Notes: generated from the sequence alone by a model not told the origin. DNA of 64,000 bases from JAISGQ01 sp964500965 (GCA_964500965.1 CAZCQZ010000006.1:1-64000), one strand, 5' to 3'. Shown: positions 15,704 to 24,527, counted from the first letter of the stretch. Numbers and translations are program-made.

Positions 15704-18079
15704 ATGCTTATTTCAATGAATTGGATAAACGAGTTTGTTGACCTCAGCGGTCTTGACCTCGATGAGCTTATCCACCGCTTCACCCTCTCCACTGCCGAGG
15801 TTGAAGATATTTTCCACATGGGCGAAAATCTTACAGGCGTTGTCACCGCAAGGATTCTGTCCGTTGAACAGCACCCCAAAAAGGAAAAGATTCATATGCT
15901 CAAGGTCGATAAGGGCGATGAGATTGTTGACATTGTGTGCGGTGCGCCTAATGTCAGAGAGGGTCTTATTGTACCCCTTGCCACCGACGGAGCAAATGTC
16001 AACGGCTATCCCATAAAGGTTGCAAAGGTCTACGGTCATATGAGCCACGGTATGTGCTGTTCCGAAGCGGAGCTGGGCATTTCCGCCGACGGCAGCGGTC
16101 TTATGGAGCTTCCGGAGGGCACTCCCATAGGCGTTGATATTCGCGATATTTACGAAATCCGCGACACCGTTTTCGAGGTGGACAACAAATCTCTTACAAA
16201 CCGTCCCGACCTTTGGGGTCACTACGGCATTGCCCGTGAGTTTTCCGCGCTGACAGGCAGACCCTTAAAGCCCCTTGACCGTGTCGATTCAACCGCATTT
16301 AAAAATCTGCCCGAAATTGATATTGATATAAAAGATAAGGAAAACTGCTTCCGCTACACCTCCGTTAAGGTTGAAAACGTGACCGTGCCCGTAAGCCCGG
16401 TCAATATGCGTATTCGCCTGCATTACTGTGGCACAAGAGCCATAAATCTGCTTGCCGACCTTACCAACTATCTTATGCTTGAAATGGGTCAGCCCATGCA
16501 CGCCTTTGATTCTCGAAAGGTAAGCAAAATTGAGGTACAGCGTTTTGCAGAGCCGTTTACATTCAGAACGCTTGATGATACCGAGCGTAACATAGACCCG
16601 GAAACGCTGATGATAACCAGCGGCGGTGAGCCTGTTGCAATCGCAGGTATAATGGGCGGTCTTGCCTCCGAGATTGAGGACGATACAACCTCATTGCTTC
16701 TGGAGAGTGCGACCTTTGATGCGGTTTCTATCAGAAAGAGTGCCACAAGGCTCGGACTGAGAACAGATGCTTCCGCGCGATATGAAAAAACTCTTGACCC
16801 CGAAAATACACTTCCTGCCGTCGAGCGTTACCTGTGGTTGCTTAAACAGACAGACCCCGATGCAAAAGTGGTTTCCGCCGTTACCGACAGCTATGTGAGA
16901 AAGTACAAGAAGATTTCCCTTGACTTCGACAAGAAGTACGTTGACCGCTATACCGGCATAAAAATTACCAATGCCCGTATAATAAAAACTCTGGAGGCAT
17001 TGGGATTCACCGTCAGACACGAGAAGAACAATTTCTCCGTTGACGTTCCCTCATGGAGAGCTACCAAGGACGTCACTATCAAGGCTGATATTATAGAAGA
17101 AATCACCAGAATTTACGGCTACGACAATTTCGAGATTAAAACCGCACCGTCGCCGCTTTACCCTGTTCGCGAGGCAGAGGGCAGACGTGATGACTTCATG
17201 ATAAAGAATCTCCTTGCCGACCGCTTCTCTCTCCACGAGGTACATTCCTACATCTGGGCTGACAGCAGGAAGTTCAGAGAGATAGGCATTGAGGTAGAGG
17301 ACAATGTTAAGCTTATCAATTCTATCAATCCCGACCAGATTGTCATAAGAAACAGCATGATACCTACACTGCTTTCCATGACTGCCGAAAACAGGCTCTT
17401 TGATTCTTCTTTCGGCATTTTTGAGATAGGCAGAGTGGTAGAGGGACTTAAAGCAGACGGACTTTGCAATGAGCGCAAGAAGCTGGGCATTGTTCTGTAT
17501 TCCAGAATTGAAAGCGAAAAGACCCTTTATCTGAAGCTCAAGGATATTCTCATGACAATAAATGCCGTGGTTAAGGGCGGCGTGCTTTCACTGCGCAGTG
17601 CGGAAAAGACTTCTCATGCTTGGCAGCACCCCATAAACACTGCCGAAATAGTGCGTGGAGACGAGGTTATGGGCTTCATTACCGCCGTTCACCCTGCGGT
17701 ATGCGCGGCAATAGATAAAAAAGCCGCAGTTGTTGCACTTGAGCTGGATATGAACGCTCTGTCCGCACAGCAGACCGCCGGAATCAGCTACGCAGACCCC
17801 GGCAAATTCCCGGAAATGGATATTGACCTTACCCTCCTGCTTGAAAAAGGCGGTCAGTACGGCGAGGTCAAGTCTGTTATTGATTCCGTTGAAAGCGCTA
17901 TTCTCAAAAAGGTTGCCCTTGCCGATGTATATGAGGGTGCAGAGCTTAACGGCGCACGTGCCGTTACAGTCCGACTGACCTTTGCCTCCGATGACAGAAC
18001 GCTGTCGGGAGATGAGGTACAGACAGAAGTGAATGAGGTTTTAAATGCTCTTAAAGCTAAGGGCATAAATATGAAATAG
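15704..18079 (+). CDS. pheT: Phenylalanyl-tRNA synthetase beta subunit
   Basis: The 791-residue protein has the usual full length and order. A tRNA-binding EMAP-like domain (residues about 40-150) comes first, then B3/B4 editing (around FEVDNKSLTNRPDLWGHYG), B5, the catalytic-like core and a C-terminal ferredoxin-fold anticodon-binding domain. Editing of mischarged tyrosine is known for the family. AAGGAGAGG lies before the ATG. It is coupled to pheS and followed 14 bases later by a small unknown gene. Confidence 0.97.
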   Translation: MLISMNWINEFVDLSGLDLDELIHRFTLSTAEVEDIFHMGENLTGVVTARILSVEQHPKKEKIHMLKVDKGDEIVDIVCGAPNVREGLIVPLATDGANVNGYPIKVAKVYGHMSHGMCCSEAELGISADGSGLMELPEGTPIGVDIRDIYEIRDTVFEVDNKSLTNRPDLWGHYGIAREFSALTGRPLKPLDRVDSTAFKNLPEIDIDIKDKENCFRYTSVKVENVTVPVSPVNMRIRLHYCGTRAINLLADLTNYLMLEMGQPMHAFDSRKVSKIEVQRFAEPFTFRTLDDTERNIDPETLMITSGGEPVAIAGIMGGLASEIEDDTTSLLLESATFDAVSIRKSATRLGLRTDASARYEKTLDPENTLPAVERYLWLLKQTDPDAKVVSAVTDSYVRKYKKISLDFDKKYVDRYTGIKITNARIIKTLEALGFTVRHEKNNFSVDVPSWRATKDVTIKADIIEEITRIYGYDNFEIKTAPSPLYPVREAEGRRDDFMIKNLLADRFSLHEVHSYIWADSRKFREIGIEVEDNVKLINSINPDQIVIRNSMIPTLLSMTAENRLFDSSFGIFEIGRVVEGLKADGLCNERKKLGIVLYSRIESEKTLYLKLKDILMTINAVVKGGVLSLRSAEKTSHAWQHPINTAEIVRGDEVMGFITAVHPAVCAAIDKKAAVVALELDMNALSAQQTAGISYADPGKFPEMDIDLTLLLEKGGQYGEVKSVIDSVESAILKKVALADVYEGAELNGARAVTVRLTFASDDRTLSGDEVQTEVNEVLNALKAKGINMK

Positions 18080-18093
18080 GAGAGGAAATCGAC

Positions 18094-18363
18094 ATGGAAA
18101 ACATCAAAGAATTTATCGAAAAAGCAGTATCCAAAATCAAGGAATCACCCGACCTGCTGAAAAAGTTCAAGGCAGACCCCAAGGGCACTGTAAAGAGCAT
18201 CGTCGGTGACCTTGACGAAAATGTAATATCCGGCATTGTTGCCGCAGTAAAGGAAAAGCTCGGTGACGGCAATGTCCTCGACAGCATAAAGGATAAGCTG
18301 GGCGACAGCGATGCCATTGACGGCGTTAAGGATAAGCTGGGCGGTCTTTTCAAGAAGAACTGA
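18094..18363 (+). CDS. Small charged protein with repeated KDKLG motif
   Basis: I do not recognise this 89-residue protein. It is rich in Lys, Asp and Gly and has no Cys, Trp or Tyr. Its second half repeats a unit of about 13-15 residues three times, VKEKLGDGNVLD, IKDKLGDSDAID and VKDKLGGLFKKN. It looks amphipathic and helical between Gly turns. AGGAGAGG precedes the ATG, and it starts 14 bases after pheT, so it belongs to the T-box operon. A strong terminator follows. It is not secreted. Confidence 0.75.
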   Translation: MENIKEFIEKAVSKIKESPDLLKKFKADPKGTVKSIVGDLDENVISGIVAAVKEKLGDGNVLDSIKDKLGDSDAIDGVKDKLGGLFKKN

Positions 18364-18364
18364 T

Positions 18365-18425
18365 TTTGATAGATACAAAAAACGGATTCGGTATTTTGCC
18401 GAATCCGTTTTTTGTATCTATCAAA
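18365..18425. terminator. Very long perfect terminator hairpin
   Basis: A perfect 27-base stem (18365-18391 with 18399-18425) with loop TATTTTG. A run of six T lies inside the 3' arm, so the G+C-rich lower part CGGATTCGG/CCGAATCCG followed by TTTTTT is the functional terminator. Confidence 0.93.
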
Positions 18426-18439
18426 TGATAGTATTATAC

Positions 18440-18486
18440 TTGACAATCGAATGACTGTGGCTATAATGATATTGATAATCAGTATC
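18440..18486 (+). promoter_or_regulatory. Promoter with Fur/Zur-type operator
   Basis: TTGACA (18440-18445) and TATAAT (18462-18467), 16-base spacer. Immediately downstream, GATATTGATAATCAGTATC (18468-18486) agrees with the classical 19-base Fur box at 17 positions. It covers the start of transcription and is the likely zinc-responsive operator. Confidence 0.82.
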
Positions 18487-18502
18487 AATAAGAGGTGAGC
18501 AG

Positions 18503-18910
18503 ATGTCAGTCCAACGGAACACCAGACAGCGGCAGATTATTCTCGATTGCCTTAAAAAGCTGAAAAACGGACACGTAACTGCCGATGAGCTGACCGAGCT
18601 TGTTCGGGAGAAATCACCGAACATCGGCAGAGCCACTGTGTACAGGTATCTCAATCAGCTTCATGAGGAGGGAGCTGTGAGAAAATACACTCTGCCTGAC
18701 GGCGCAGGTTTTTGCTGGCAGTATGTGGGAGAACAGCCGGAGTGCCACTGTCACTACCACTTGAAATGCAATTCTTGCGGAGAGGTTATGCACCTTGAAA
18801 GCAAGCTGTTGGATACACTCAGTGAAAGCCTGAAAGAGAATGACGGCTTTGAAATTGACCGCGGCGATACTGTATTTTACGGCAAATGCTCGAAGTGCCG
18901 CAATAAATAG
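18503..18910 (+). CDS. zur: Fur-family regulator, probably Zur
   Basis: The 135-residue protein has the N-terminal winged helix (ADELTELVREKSPNIGRATVYRYLNQL) and a His/Cys-rich metal domain. CHCHYHLKCNSCGEVMHLE and the C-terminal CSKC give the two CxxC pairs of the structural zinc site. The family also includes Fur, Mur and PerR. Zinc is inferred because znuA, znuC and znuB follow at once, and the solute-binding protein has a His-rich loop. AGAGGTGAG precedes the ATG. It most likely represses its own operon through the box at 18468-18486. Confidence 0.88.
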   Translation: MSVQRNTRQRQIILDCLKKLKNGHVTADELTELVREKSPNIGRATVYRYLNQLHEEGAVRKYTLPDGAGFCWQYVGEQPECHCHYHLKCNSCGEVMHLESKLLDTLSESLKENDGFEIDRGDTVFYGKCSKCRNK

Positions 18911-18919
18911 GAGATTGTT

Positions 18920-19846
18920 ATGAAAAAAATACTATCTGTAATTCTTTCCGTTGTGATTATTTGCGGCTGCTTTTGCGTAACAGGCTGTTCTGCGGACAGC
19001 GGAAAAAACAAAATCATAGCCACACTGTTTCCTCAGTACAGCTTCGCAAAGCAGATTGCAGGAGACAATTTTGAAGTTGAGTTGCTTTTGACACCGGGTA
19101 CGGAAAGTCATACCTACGACCCCTCAACAGCCGACGCCTACACTATTTCACAGGCGGCGTTGTTTCTGTACACCGGAGATGAAATGGAGCCGTGGGCGGC
19201 AAATCTGCTTGATTCACTGGGAAGCGATTGCCCGAAAACCGTCAACTGTTCCGACAACGTAGAGCTTTACGCCGATGAGCACGAACATGAACACGAGCAT
19301 GAGGAACATTCTCACGGTGCAGACCCGCACATTTGGCTTGATATGCAAAATGCCTGCATAATGGCAGACAACATTTGTAACGGTCTGTGCGAAATCGACT
19401 CGGAAAACGCCGAATATTATAAAGAAAACACCGCAAAGCTCAAGGCAGAGCTTATGCAGATTGACAGTGAATTTGAAGAAATGCTTGAAAACGCCGACAC
19501 AAAAACAATCGTTTTCGGCGGCAGATTTTCCTATATTTATTTTATCGAACGCTACGGTCTTTCATATGTCAGCGCATACAAATCCTGTGATACCACGGCA
19601 GACCCCAGCCTGTCGGATATTGCGGAGGTTGTCGGCTACATAAGGGACAACGATGTCAAGGTAATATACTATGAGGAGCTTTCCGACCCGAAAGTAGCAC
19701 GTTCGATTGCGGAGGAAACGGGAATAGAGATGCGTGAGTTTTCAACCGGTCATAATGTGACCGCAGAACAGCTTGAAAGCGGCGTGACATTCCAAAATAT
19801 TATGTATCAGAATCTTGAAAATCTCAGAGAGGGGCTTTGCGCTTGA
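18920..19846 (+). CDS. znuA: Zinc ABC transporter solute-binding lipoprotein
   Basis: The 308-residue protein has a lipoprotein signal (ILSVVIICGCFCVTGCS, lipidation at C23 of TGC) and the cluster A-I metal-binding fold. Motifs seen are ESHTYDPS with the first His ligand, a loop HEHEHEHEEHSHG that is typical of zinc carriers, DPHIWLD, and FGGRFSYIYFIERYGL. In family members three His and an Asp or Glu hold the metal. It should deliver Zn(II) to ZnuB at the outer face of the membrane. The gene starts nine bases after zur and overlaps znuC by four bases. Confidence 0.93.
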   Translation: MKKILSVILSVVIICGCFCVTGCSADSGKNKIIATLFPQYSFAKQIAGDNFEVELLLTPGTESHTYDPSTADAYTISQAALFLYTGDEMEPWAANLLDSLGSDCPKTVNCSDNVELYADEHEHEHEHEEHSHGADPHIWLDMQNACIMADNICNGLCEIDSENAEYYKENTAKLKAELMQIDSEFEEMLENADTKTIVFGGRFSYIYFIERYGLSYVSAYKSCDTTADPSLSDIAEVVGYIRDNDVKVIYYEELSDPKVARSIAEETGIEMREFSTGHNVTAEQLESGVTFQNIMYQNLENLREGLCA

Positions 19847-20586
19847 AACTGCTGGCCATTGAAAATTTAAAGCTTGAATACGGCGGACTTACCGCCATAG
19901 AAAACGTAAACCTCGATATTAACGAGGACGAATATATCTGCGTTGTAGGCAGCAACGGTTCGGGAAAATCCACGCTTATGAAAGGCATTTTGGGGCTTCA
20001 CAAGCCGTCAGGCGGAGCTATACATAAATATATCGACGAACGTGAAATTGCTTATCTTCCGCAGACAAGCCTTGCGGAAAGAGATTTTCCGGCAACGGTC
20101 AGGGAGGTTGTCAGCACCGGCAGACAGTGGAAAGGCAATGGGTATTTCAAATACTCAAAAGAGGACATAGAGGCAATCGACGAGGCAATGGAGTTGCTGA
20201 ATATCACAGAACTGCAAAACAGACGAATCGGCAGACTTTCCGGAGGACAACAGCAAAGGGCATATTTGGCACGTGCGCTGTGCAGAAAGCCCCGTCTGCT
20301 GTTGCTCGATGAGCCATGCTCCGGACTTGACCCACAGATAACAGCGCAGTTTTATGAGCTTTTGGGAGAGCTGTGCAGAGAACATAAAATTACAATTATA
20401 ATGAACAGCCATGATTTAAACGAGGTTGCAAAATGTGCAAACAGGGTGGTAGTGATAAATCGAACGGTGGAGTTTGACGGAAGCAAAAACGAATGGCTGA
20501 AAAAATACGACCCCGGTTGTACGCTTCACAATGCAAACTGTGATGAAAACGGCGTTTGCGGCTGTGTCAGGGAGGGAAGAAAATGA
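19843..20586 (+). CDS. znuC: Zinc ABC transporter ATPase
   Basis: The 247-residue protein has Walker A GSNGSGKST, Q-loop LPQTS, signature LSGGQQQRAYLARAL, Walker B LLLLDEPCSGLD and switch His NSHDLNE. TTG at 19843 is chosen with AGAGAGGGG eight bases upstream; a TTG six bases earlier is possible. It ends with a Cys-rich tail CTLHNANCDENGVCGC. This tail is not part of the ATPase fold and could bind metal, which is inference. It overlaps znuA by four bases and znuB by four bases, indicating tight coupling. Confidence 0.94.
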   Translation: MKLLAIENLKLEYGGLTAIENVNLDINEDEYICVVGSNGSGKSTLMKGILGLHKPSGGAIHKYIDEREIAYLPQTSLAERDFPATVREVVSTGRQWKGNGYFKYSKEDIEAIDEAMELLNITELQNRRIGRLSGGQQQRAYLARALCRKPRLLLLDEPCSGLDPQITAQFYELLGELCREHKITIIMNSHDLNEVAKCANRVVVINRTVEFDGSKNEWLKKYDPGCTLHNANCDENGVCGCVREGRK

Positions 20587-21404
20587 GCCTTGAAATGCTT
20601 GTGGGAATATTTTCCCTTGCTTCGGTACAGAGGGCGCTGATATGCGGAACGCTTTTGAGCCTTTGCGCCGCACTTTTGGGCGTTATACTTGTGCAAAAGC
20701 GTTATGCGCTTATAGGTCACGGTCTGTCCGATGTAAGCTTTGCATCAGTGGCATTGTCATTGGCACTGGGCTTGCCTCCGCTGAGATTGGCGTTGCCCAT
20801 AGTTGTGGCGGCGGCTTTCGGGATAATGTATATAAGTCAGAAAAAAGGCGCACAGGGCGATACGGTCATAGGTATGCTTGCTACAGGCTCACTGGCGGCA
20901 GGCATTATAATCACTTCTATGTCAACGGGTTTTAATACCGATGTTTACAGCTATATGTTCGGCAGTATTACGGCAGTCAGCACCTCCGACCTTGTGTGGA
21001 GCATCTGCCTTACGGTGCTTGTGGCAGTGTCCTTTGTTTTCCTTTACAACAGGCTGTTTATGGTCACATATGATGAAAACTATGCCGCCGCCTGCGGTGT
21101 AAACACAAACAATTATCAGCTTTTGCTGTCACTGCTGACCGCATTGACGGTAGTGCTGTGTATGAAGCTTATGGGCACATTGCTGATTTCCGCGCTGATA
21201 ATATTTCCCACCGTTTCGGCACGAAAGATAGCAAAGAGCTTTAAATCTCTTGTGATAATCACGGTGATAATTTCCGTTGCCTGCTTCCTGCTGGGAATGG
21301 TATGCTCGGCGGTGTTTGACCTGCCCTCCGGCGCAAGTGTGGTAGTGGTAAATCTTGCTGTATGGGCAGGCTGTAGCATAGCCGGAAAGGTTTTAGACAG
21401 ATAA
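20583..21404 (+). CDS. znuB: Zinc ABC transporter permease
   Basis: The 273-residue protein is an ABC-3 family permease with about eight membrane segments. The family pattern is visible in LVQKRYALIGHGLSDVSFA, GDTVIGMLATGSLAAGI and MGTLLISALIIFPTVSARKIAKS. It should form a dimer that passes Zn(II) into the cell with ZnuC. The ATG at 20583 overlaps the znuC stop and has GGAGGGAAG upstream. The MATE gene starts 16 bases later in the same operon. Confidence 0.95.
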   Translation: MSLEMLVGIFSLASVQRALICGTLLSLCAALLGVILVQKRYALIGHGLSDVSFASVALSLALGLPPLRLALPIVVAAAFGIMYISQKKGAQGDTVIGMLATGSLAAGIIITSMSTGFNTDVYSYMFGSITAVSTSDLVWSICLTVLVAVSFVFLYNRLFMVTYDENYAAACGVNTNNYQLLLSLLTALTVVLCMKLMGTLLISALIIFPTVSARKIAKSFKSLVIITVIISVACFLLGMVCSAVFDLPSGASVVVVNLAVWAGCSIAGKVLDR

Positions 21405-21420
21405 ACAAAGGAGACTTGTA

Positions 21421-22788
21421 ATGAAGCGTGACAGGCAACAGCTATTACTTAACGAAAAGAATTTATATAAATCATTTATAATCCTTGCTCTGCCGGTGTT
21501 CGGGGTAAATCTTCTCACCTCAATGAACGACCTTATAGACACATATTTCGTGGGAAATATGCCGGATTCCGTAGCGGCACAGGCAGGAATGTCGGTTTCG
21601 TGGCCGCTTATAGCAATACTTACCGCCTTTAATCAGGGGCTTGCCATAGCAGGCGTGGCGGTAATAAGCCAATTTCTTGGCGCAGACAGAAAAAAGGAAG
21701 CACGAAAGTATTCCGGTATGCTGGTGATACTGGCGGTAATTCTCGGAATACTGATAAACGTTCTGCTTTATTTCCTTGCGCCGCCGGTGCTGAAGCTTAT
21801 GGGCGCGGAGGACGGCGTGTACACAAGTGCGCTGACATATGTACAGGTGCGCGCCTTTGAAATGGTTGCGGCGTTCATATTTGCGGCATTTCAGTCCATA
21901 CGTCAATCCCGTGGCGATACTCTCACGCCGGTTATTTATTCGACAATCGGAATAATCGTAAATATATGCCTTAATGCCCTGTTCATTCAGCATATGGGAA
22001 TGGGTGTGTACGGTGCGGCATTGGCAACGGTTATAAGTCAGGTAATTAAAGTACCGTTCTGCCTGTACCATATGTTTATCGAGAAAGGCGAGGGGAGACT
22101 GAAAATCAAAGACCTGAAGCCGGATTTGAAGCGAATTACGAAGCTTGTGAAAATCGCTTTGCCCTCCGCCGGGGCACAGGCGTTCAGCTCTTTCGGATTT
22201 CTGTTTTTGCAGGTGTTTATACTTTCCTACGGCGACGAGGTTGCGGCGGCATTCAGCCTGGGCAATAAAGTGAGCAATCTGTTGCTGATGCCGGTTATGG
22301 CACTTGGAAGCGTGCTTGCCACTTTTGTTGGACAAAATATAGGTAACGGCAATAAAGCACGTGCGTTGCAATCATACAAGGTGTGCCGCAACCTGGGAAT
22401 ATGGGTGTCGGTCATCGGAGCGGCGGTACTTATGCCTATTAGAGAATGGGCGATAGGACTGCTTTCAAATGATGCTGAGACGGTAATAATCGGCACGGAA
22501 TATACAATATACGTGCTTCTGATGCAACCGTTAATGGCAATGTTCCAAAGCTACCTGAGCCTTTTCAACGGCGCGGGAAAAACACAGTATTCGTTTATAA
22601 TGACCACGGTAAGACTGTGGGGCTTGAGATTGCCGATGATATGGCTGTTCCAGCATTTTACGAACATCGGCAGAAGCGGCATATGGTGGGCAATGCTTTT
22701 GAGCAATCTGCTCATTGTAATTGTCGGCGCACTGCTGTTTAAGAGAGTTGATTTCAACGCAAACATTTCAAAGGAGAAAACGGCATAG
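21421..22788 (+). CDS. MATE family efflux transporter (zinc operon)
   Basis: The 455-residue protein has twelve predicted membrane segments in two similar halves, as in MATE transporters that use H+ or Na+ gradients to expel cationic compounds. Family stretches include MNDLIDTYFVGNM, QGLAIAGVAVISQFLGA and FVGQNIGNGNKARA. AAAGGAG precedes the ATG. It lies 16 bases after znuB with no terminator between, so it should be expressed with the zinc uptake genes, which is not a common arrangement. Substrate unknown; export of a metallophore or of a compound connected to metal starvation is a speculation. Confidence 0.92.
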   Translation: MKRDRQQLLLNEKNLYKSFIILALPVFGVNLLTSMNDLIDTYFVGNMPDSVAAQAGMSVSWPLIAILTAFNQGLAIAGVAVISQFLGADRKKEARKYSGMLVILAVILGILINVLLYFLAPPVLKLMGAEDGVYTSALTYVQVRAFEMVAAFIFAAFQSIRQSRGDTLTPVIYSTIGIIVNICLNALFIQHMGMGVYGAALATVISQVIKVPFCLYHMFIEKGEGRLKIKDLKPDLKRITKLVKIALPSAGAQAFSSFGFLFLQVFILSYGDEVAAAFSLGNKVSNLLLMPVMALGSVLATFVGQNIGNGNKARALQSYKVCRNLGIWVSVIGAAVLMPIREWAIGLLSNDAETVIIGTEYTIYVLLMQPLMAMFQSYLSLFNGAGKTQYSFIMTTVRLWGLRLPMIWLFQHFTNIGRSGIWWAMLLSNLLIVIVGALLFKRVDFNANISKEKTA

Positions 22789-22797
22789 TAAATACAA

Positions 22798-22829
22798 GGG
22801 CTGTAAAAAACTTGCGTTTTTTACAGCCC
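22798..22829. terminator. Intrinsic terminator with GTAAAAAA/TTTTTTAC core
   Basis: GGGCTGTAAAAAAC (22798-22811) pairs perfectly with GTTTTTTACAGCCC (22816-22829), loop TTGC. It ends the zinc operon and the convergent DUF1836 gene. Confidence 0.9.
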
Positions 22830-22835
22830 GGTTTA

Positions 22836-23483
22836 TTATTCCGATTCTTCTTTTTTCTCAATGCTTTTGGCGTTTTCACCTACAGTCTGAGCTTCGACCG
22901 AAAGCACGGTGTCCATATCTTCGCCTTGAAGATTTACGATTTTTTCGGTCATTATTTTTGAAAAACCTGCCAGAACAGCGGTAAGCATAACGATTCTTGA
23001 AACGGAGCCGGGGGTGTTTTCCGTTTCGACCGGAGAGAGAATATCACGGGAATTTGCACGAACCTGCTTGATAAAGTACATAGCGGCATCACGGTGTTGT
23101 TTAACGTAGTCGCTGTAGACAGCTTTAACTTCATCTTCGGTCAGACCCATAGGTATCATTTTCTGAACATAAGCAATGCTCACACTTTGCTTGAGGGTAC
23201 ATATCATAATAAGATAGGCAATATGTATACGGGAATATTTTTTCTTGCAGGGTGCAGGCATAATTTTAAGCCTGACATAATTGTTTATTGCGGTCGGAGT
23301 TACAACGTCGCCCTCATTATCCTCCGACGGAAAAAAATAAAGCCATTGGGAAAGCAGTGCAATGACCTGTTCCATATAAAGGTCGATAGTGGGAAGCTCG
23401 TCCCAGGTAGGAAGACGATAGCTTTTCAGTGAACGCTCCCAACGTTTGAGTTTGTGAGCAATAAGGCTTCTATCGTAAAACAT
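22836..23483 (-). CDS. DUF1836 domain protein
   Basis: The 215-residue protein matches the DUF1836 pattern of Firmicutes. It has LPTWDELPTIDLYMEQVIAL near residues 24-43, TPTAINNYVRLKIM, and KKKYSRIHIAYLIMICTLKQ. The family is of unknown biochemical function; the N-terminal helices resemble a MerR-like DNA-binding unit, so a regulator is possible. The C-terminal part (from about 165) has a hydrophobic stretch followed by an acidic tail. The ATG has GGAGGG ten bases upstream. It is transcribed alone from its own promoter. Confidence 0.82.
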   Translation of the reverse strand: MFYDRSLIAHKLKRWERSLKSYRLPTWDELPTIDLYMEQVIALLSQWLYFFPSEDNEGDVVTPTAINNYVRLKIMPAPCKKKYSRIHIAYLIMICTLKQSVSIAYVQKMIPMGLTEDEVKAVYSDYVKQHRDAAMYFIKQVRANSRDILSPVETENTPGSVSRIVMLTAVLAGFSKIMTEKIVNLQGEDMDTVLSVEAQTVGENAKSIEKKEESE

Positions 23484-23513
23484 TTCAATATACCCTCCGA
23501 TAAATTTTCGTAT

Positions 23514-23542
23514 ATTATATTACAATATTGCAAAAATCTCAA
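23514..23542 (-). promoter_or_regulatory. Minus-strand promoter of the DUF1836 gene
   Basis: On the minus strand TTGAGA, a 17-base spacer and TATAAT; plus-strand positions 23537-23542 and 23514-23519. Confidence 0.68.
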
Positions 23543-23583
23543 GGCGTTTTAATTTTCTATAATAAATTAGTTACAAATAAGTA

Positions 23584-23613
23584 TTGACTTTTAGGTATGT
23601 GATATTGTATATT
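23584..23613 (+). promoter_or_regulatory. Promoter of the degV gene
   Basis: TTGACT (23584-23589) and TATATT (23608-23613), 18-base spacer, 35 bases before the ATG. Confidence 0.6.
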
Positions 23614-23648
23614 AGATACACAAATTCGGAGTACGAGGAGCGCGGCAT

Positions 23649-24527
23649 ATGAATAATTTCGTAATATTCACCGATTCCGGAGCGGATTTAAATGCGGAAA
23701 TGGTAGAAAATTTTGATGTTCAGGTTATTCCCATGACCCTGATAATGAACGGTAAAGAATACCTTAATTATCCCGATGAGCGTGAAATTTCAAACAGCGA
23801 ATTTTATGAAATGATACGCAGGGGTGTTATGGGAAAAACTGCCGCAATAAATACGGAAACTGCCGTTGAAGCTTTTGAGCCTTTCCTGAAAGAGGGCAGA
23901 GATTTGCTGTATCTCGGCTTTTCCGGCGGATTGAGCAGTACGATTGTTGCGATGAAAGCGGCGGCAGAGCAGCTTTCCGAGAAGTATCCGGAAAGAAAGG
24001 TTTACGCCGTTGATACACTGTGTGCTTCCCTCGGTCAGGGAATGCTTGTTTATCTCTGCTGTCAGCAGAGAAACGAGGGAAAGACTATTGACGAAGTACG
24101 TGATTTTGCGGAAAACACCAAGCTTCATTTAAGCCACTGGTTTACCGTTGACGATTTGAACCACCTTAAAAAGGGCGGCAGACTTTCGGCGGCAACGGCA
24201 CTTCTGGGCACAATGCTGCACATCAAGCCGGTGCTCCATGTCGATAATGAGGGACATCTTATCAACATGGAAAAGGCTCGCGGCAGAAAGGCATCTATAC
24301 GCAGAATTGCGGAAAAGGTGCTTGAAACCGCATTACCGGGTATTGAAGACCAACAGCTTTTCATATGTCACGGCGATTGCCTTGAAGAAGCAAAGGAACT
24401 GGGCGCAGAGGTCAAAAAGCTTATTAACCTCAAGAAAGAGATATTCTATAATTGCATAGGTCCTGTTATCGGCTCTCATTCCGGAGCAGGAACTCTTGCG
24501 GTGTTCTTCCTTGCAACGGAAAGATGA
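23649..24527 (+). CDS. DegV family fatty-acid-binding protein
   Basis: The 292-residue protein has the DegV signature: IFTDSGADL at the N-terminus, the SGLSST-like FSGGLSSTIVAM, VDTLCASLGQGMLV, and KKGGRLSAATALLGTMLHIKPVL. Family members (FakB) bind a fatty acid and present it to the FakA kinase for phosphorylation and entry into phospholipid synthesis. fakA is not in this window. Clostridia often carry several copies. GAGGAGCGCGGC precedes the ATG. It is monocistronic. Confidence 0.93.
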   Translation: MNNFVIFTDSGADLNAEMVENFDVQVIPMTLIMNGKEYLNYPDEREISNSEFYEMIRRGVMGKTAAINTETAVEAFEPFLKEGRDLLYLGFSGGLSSTIVAMKAAAEQLSEKYPERKVYAVDTLCASLGQGMLVYLCCQQRNEGKTIDEVRDFAENTKLHLSHWFTVDDLNHLKKGGRLSAATALLGTMLHIKPVLHVDNEGHLINMEKARGRKASIRRIAEKVLETALPGIEDQQLFICHGDCLEEAKELGAEVKKLINLKKEIFYNCIGPVIGSHSGAGTLAVFFLATER

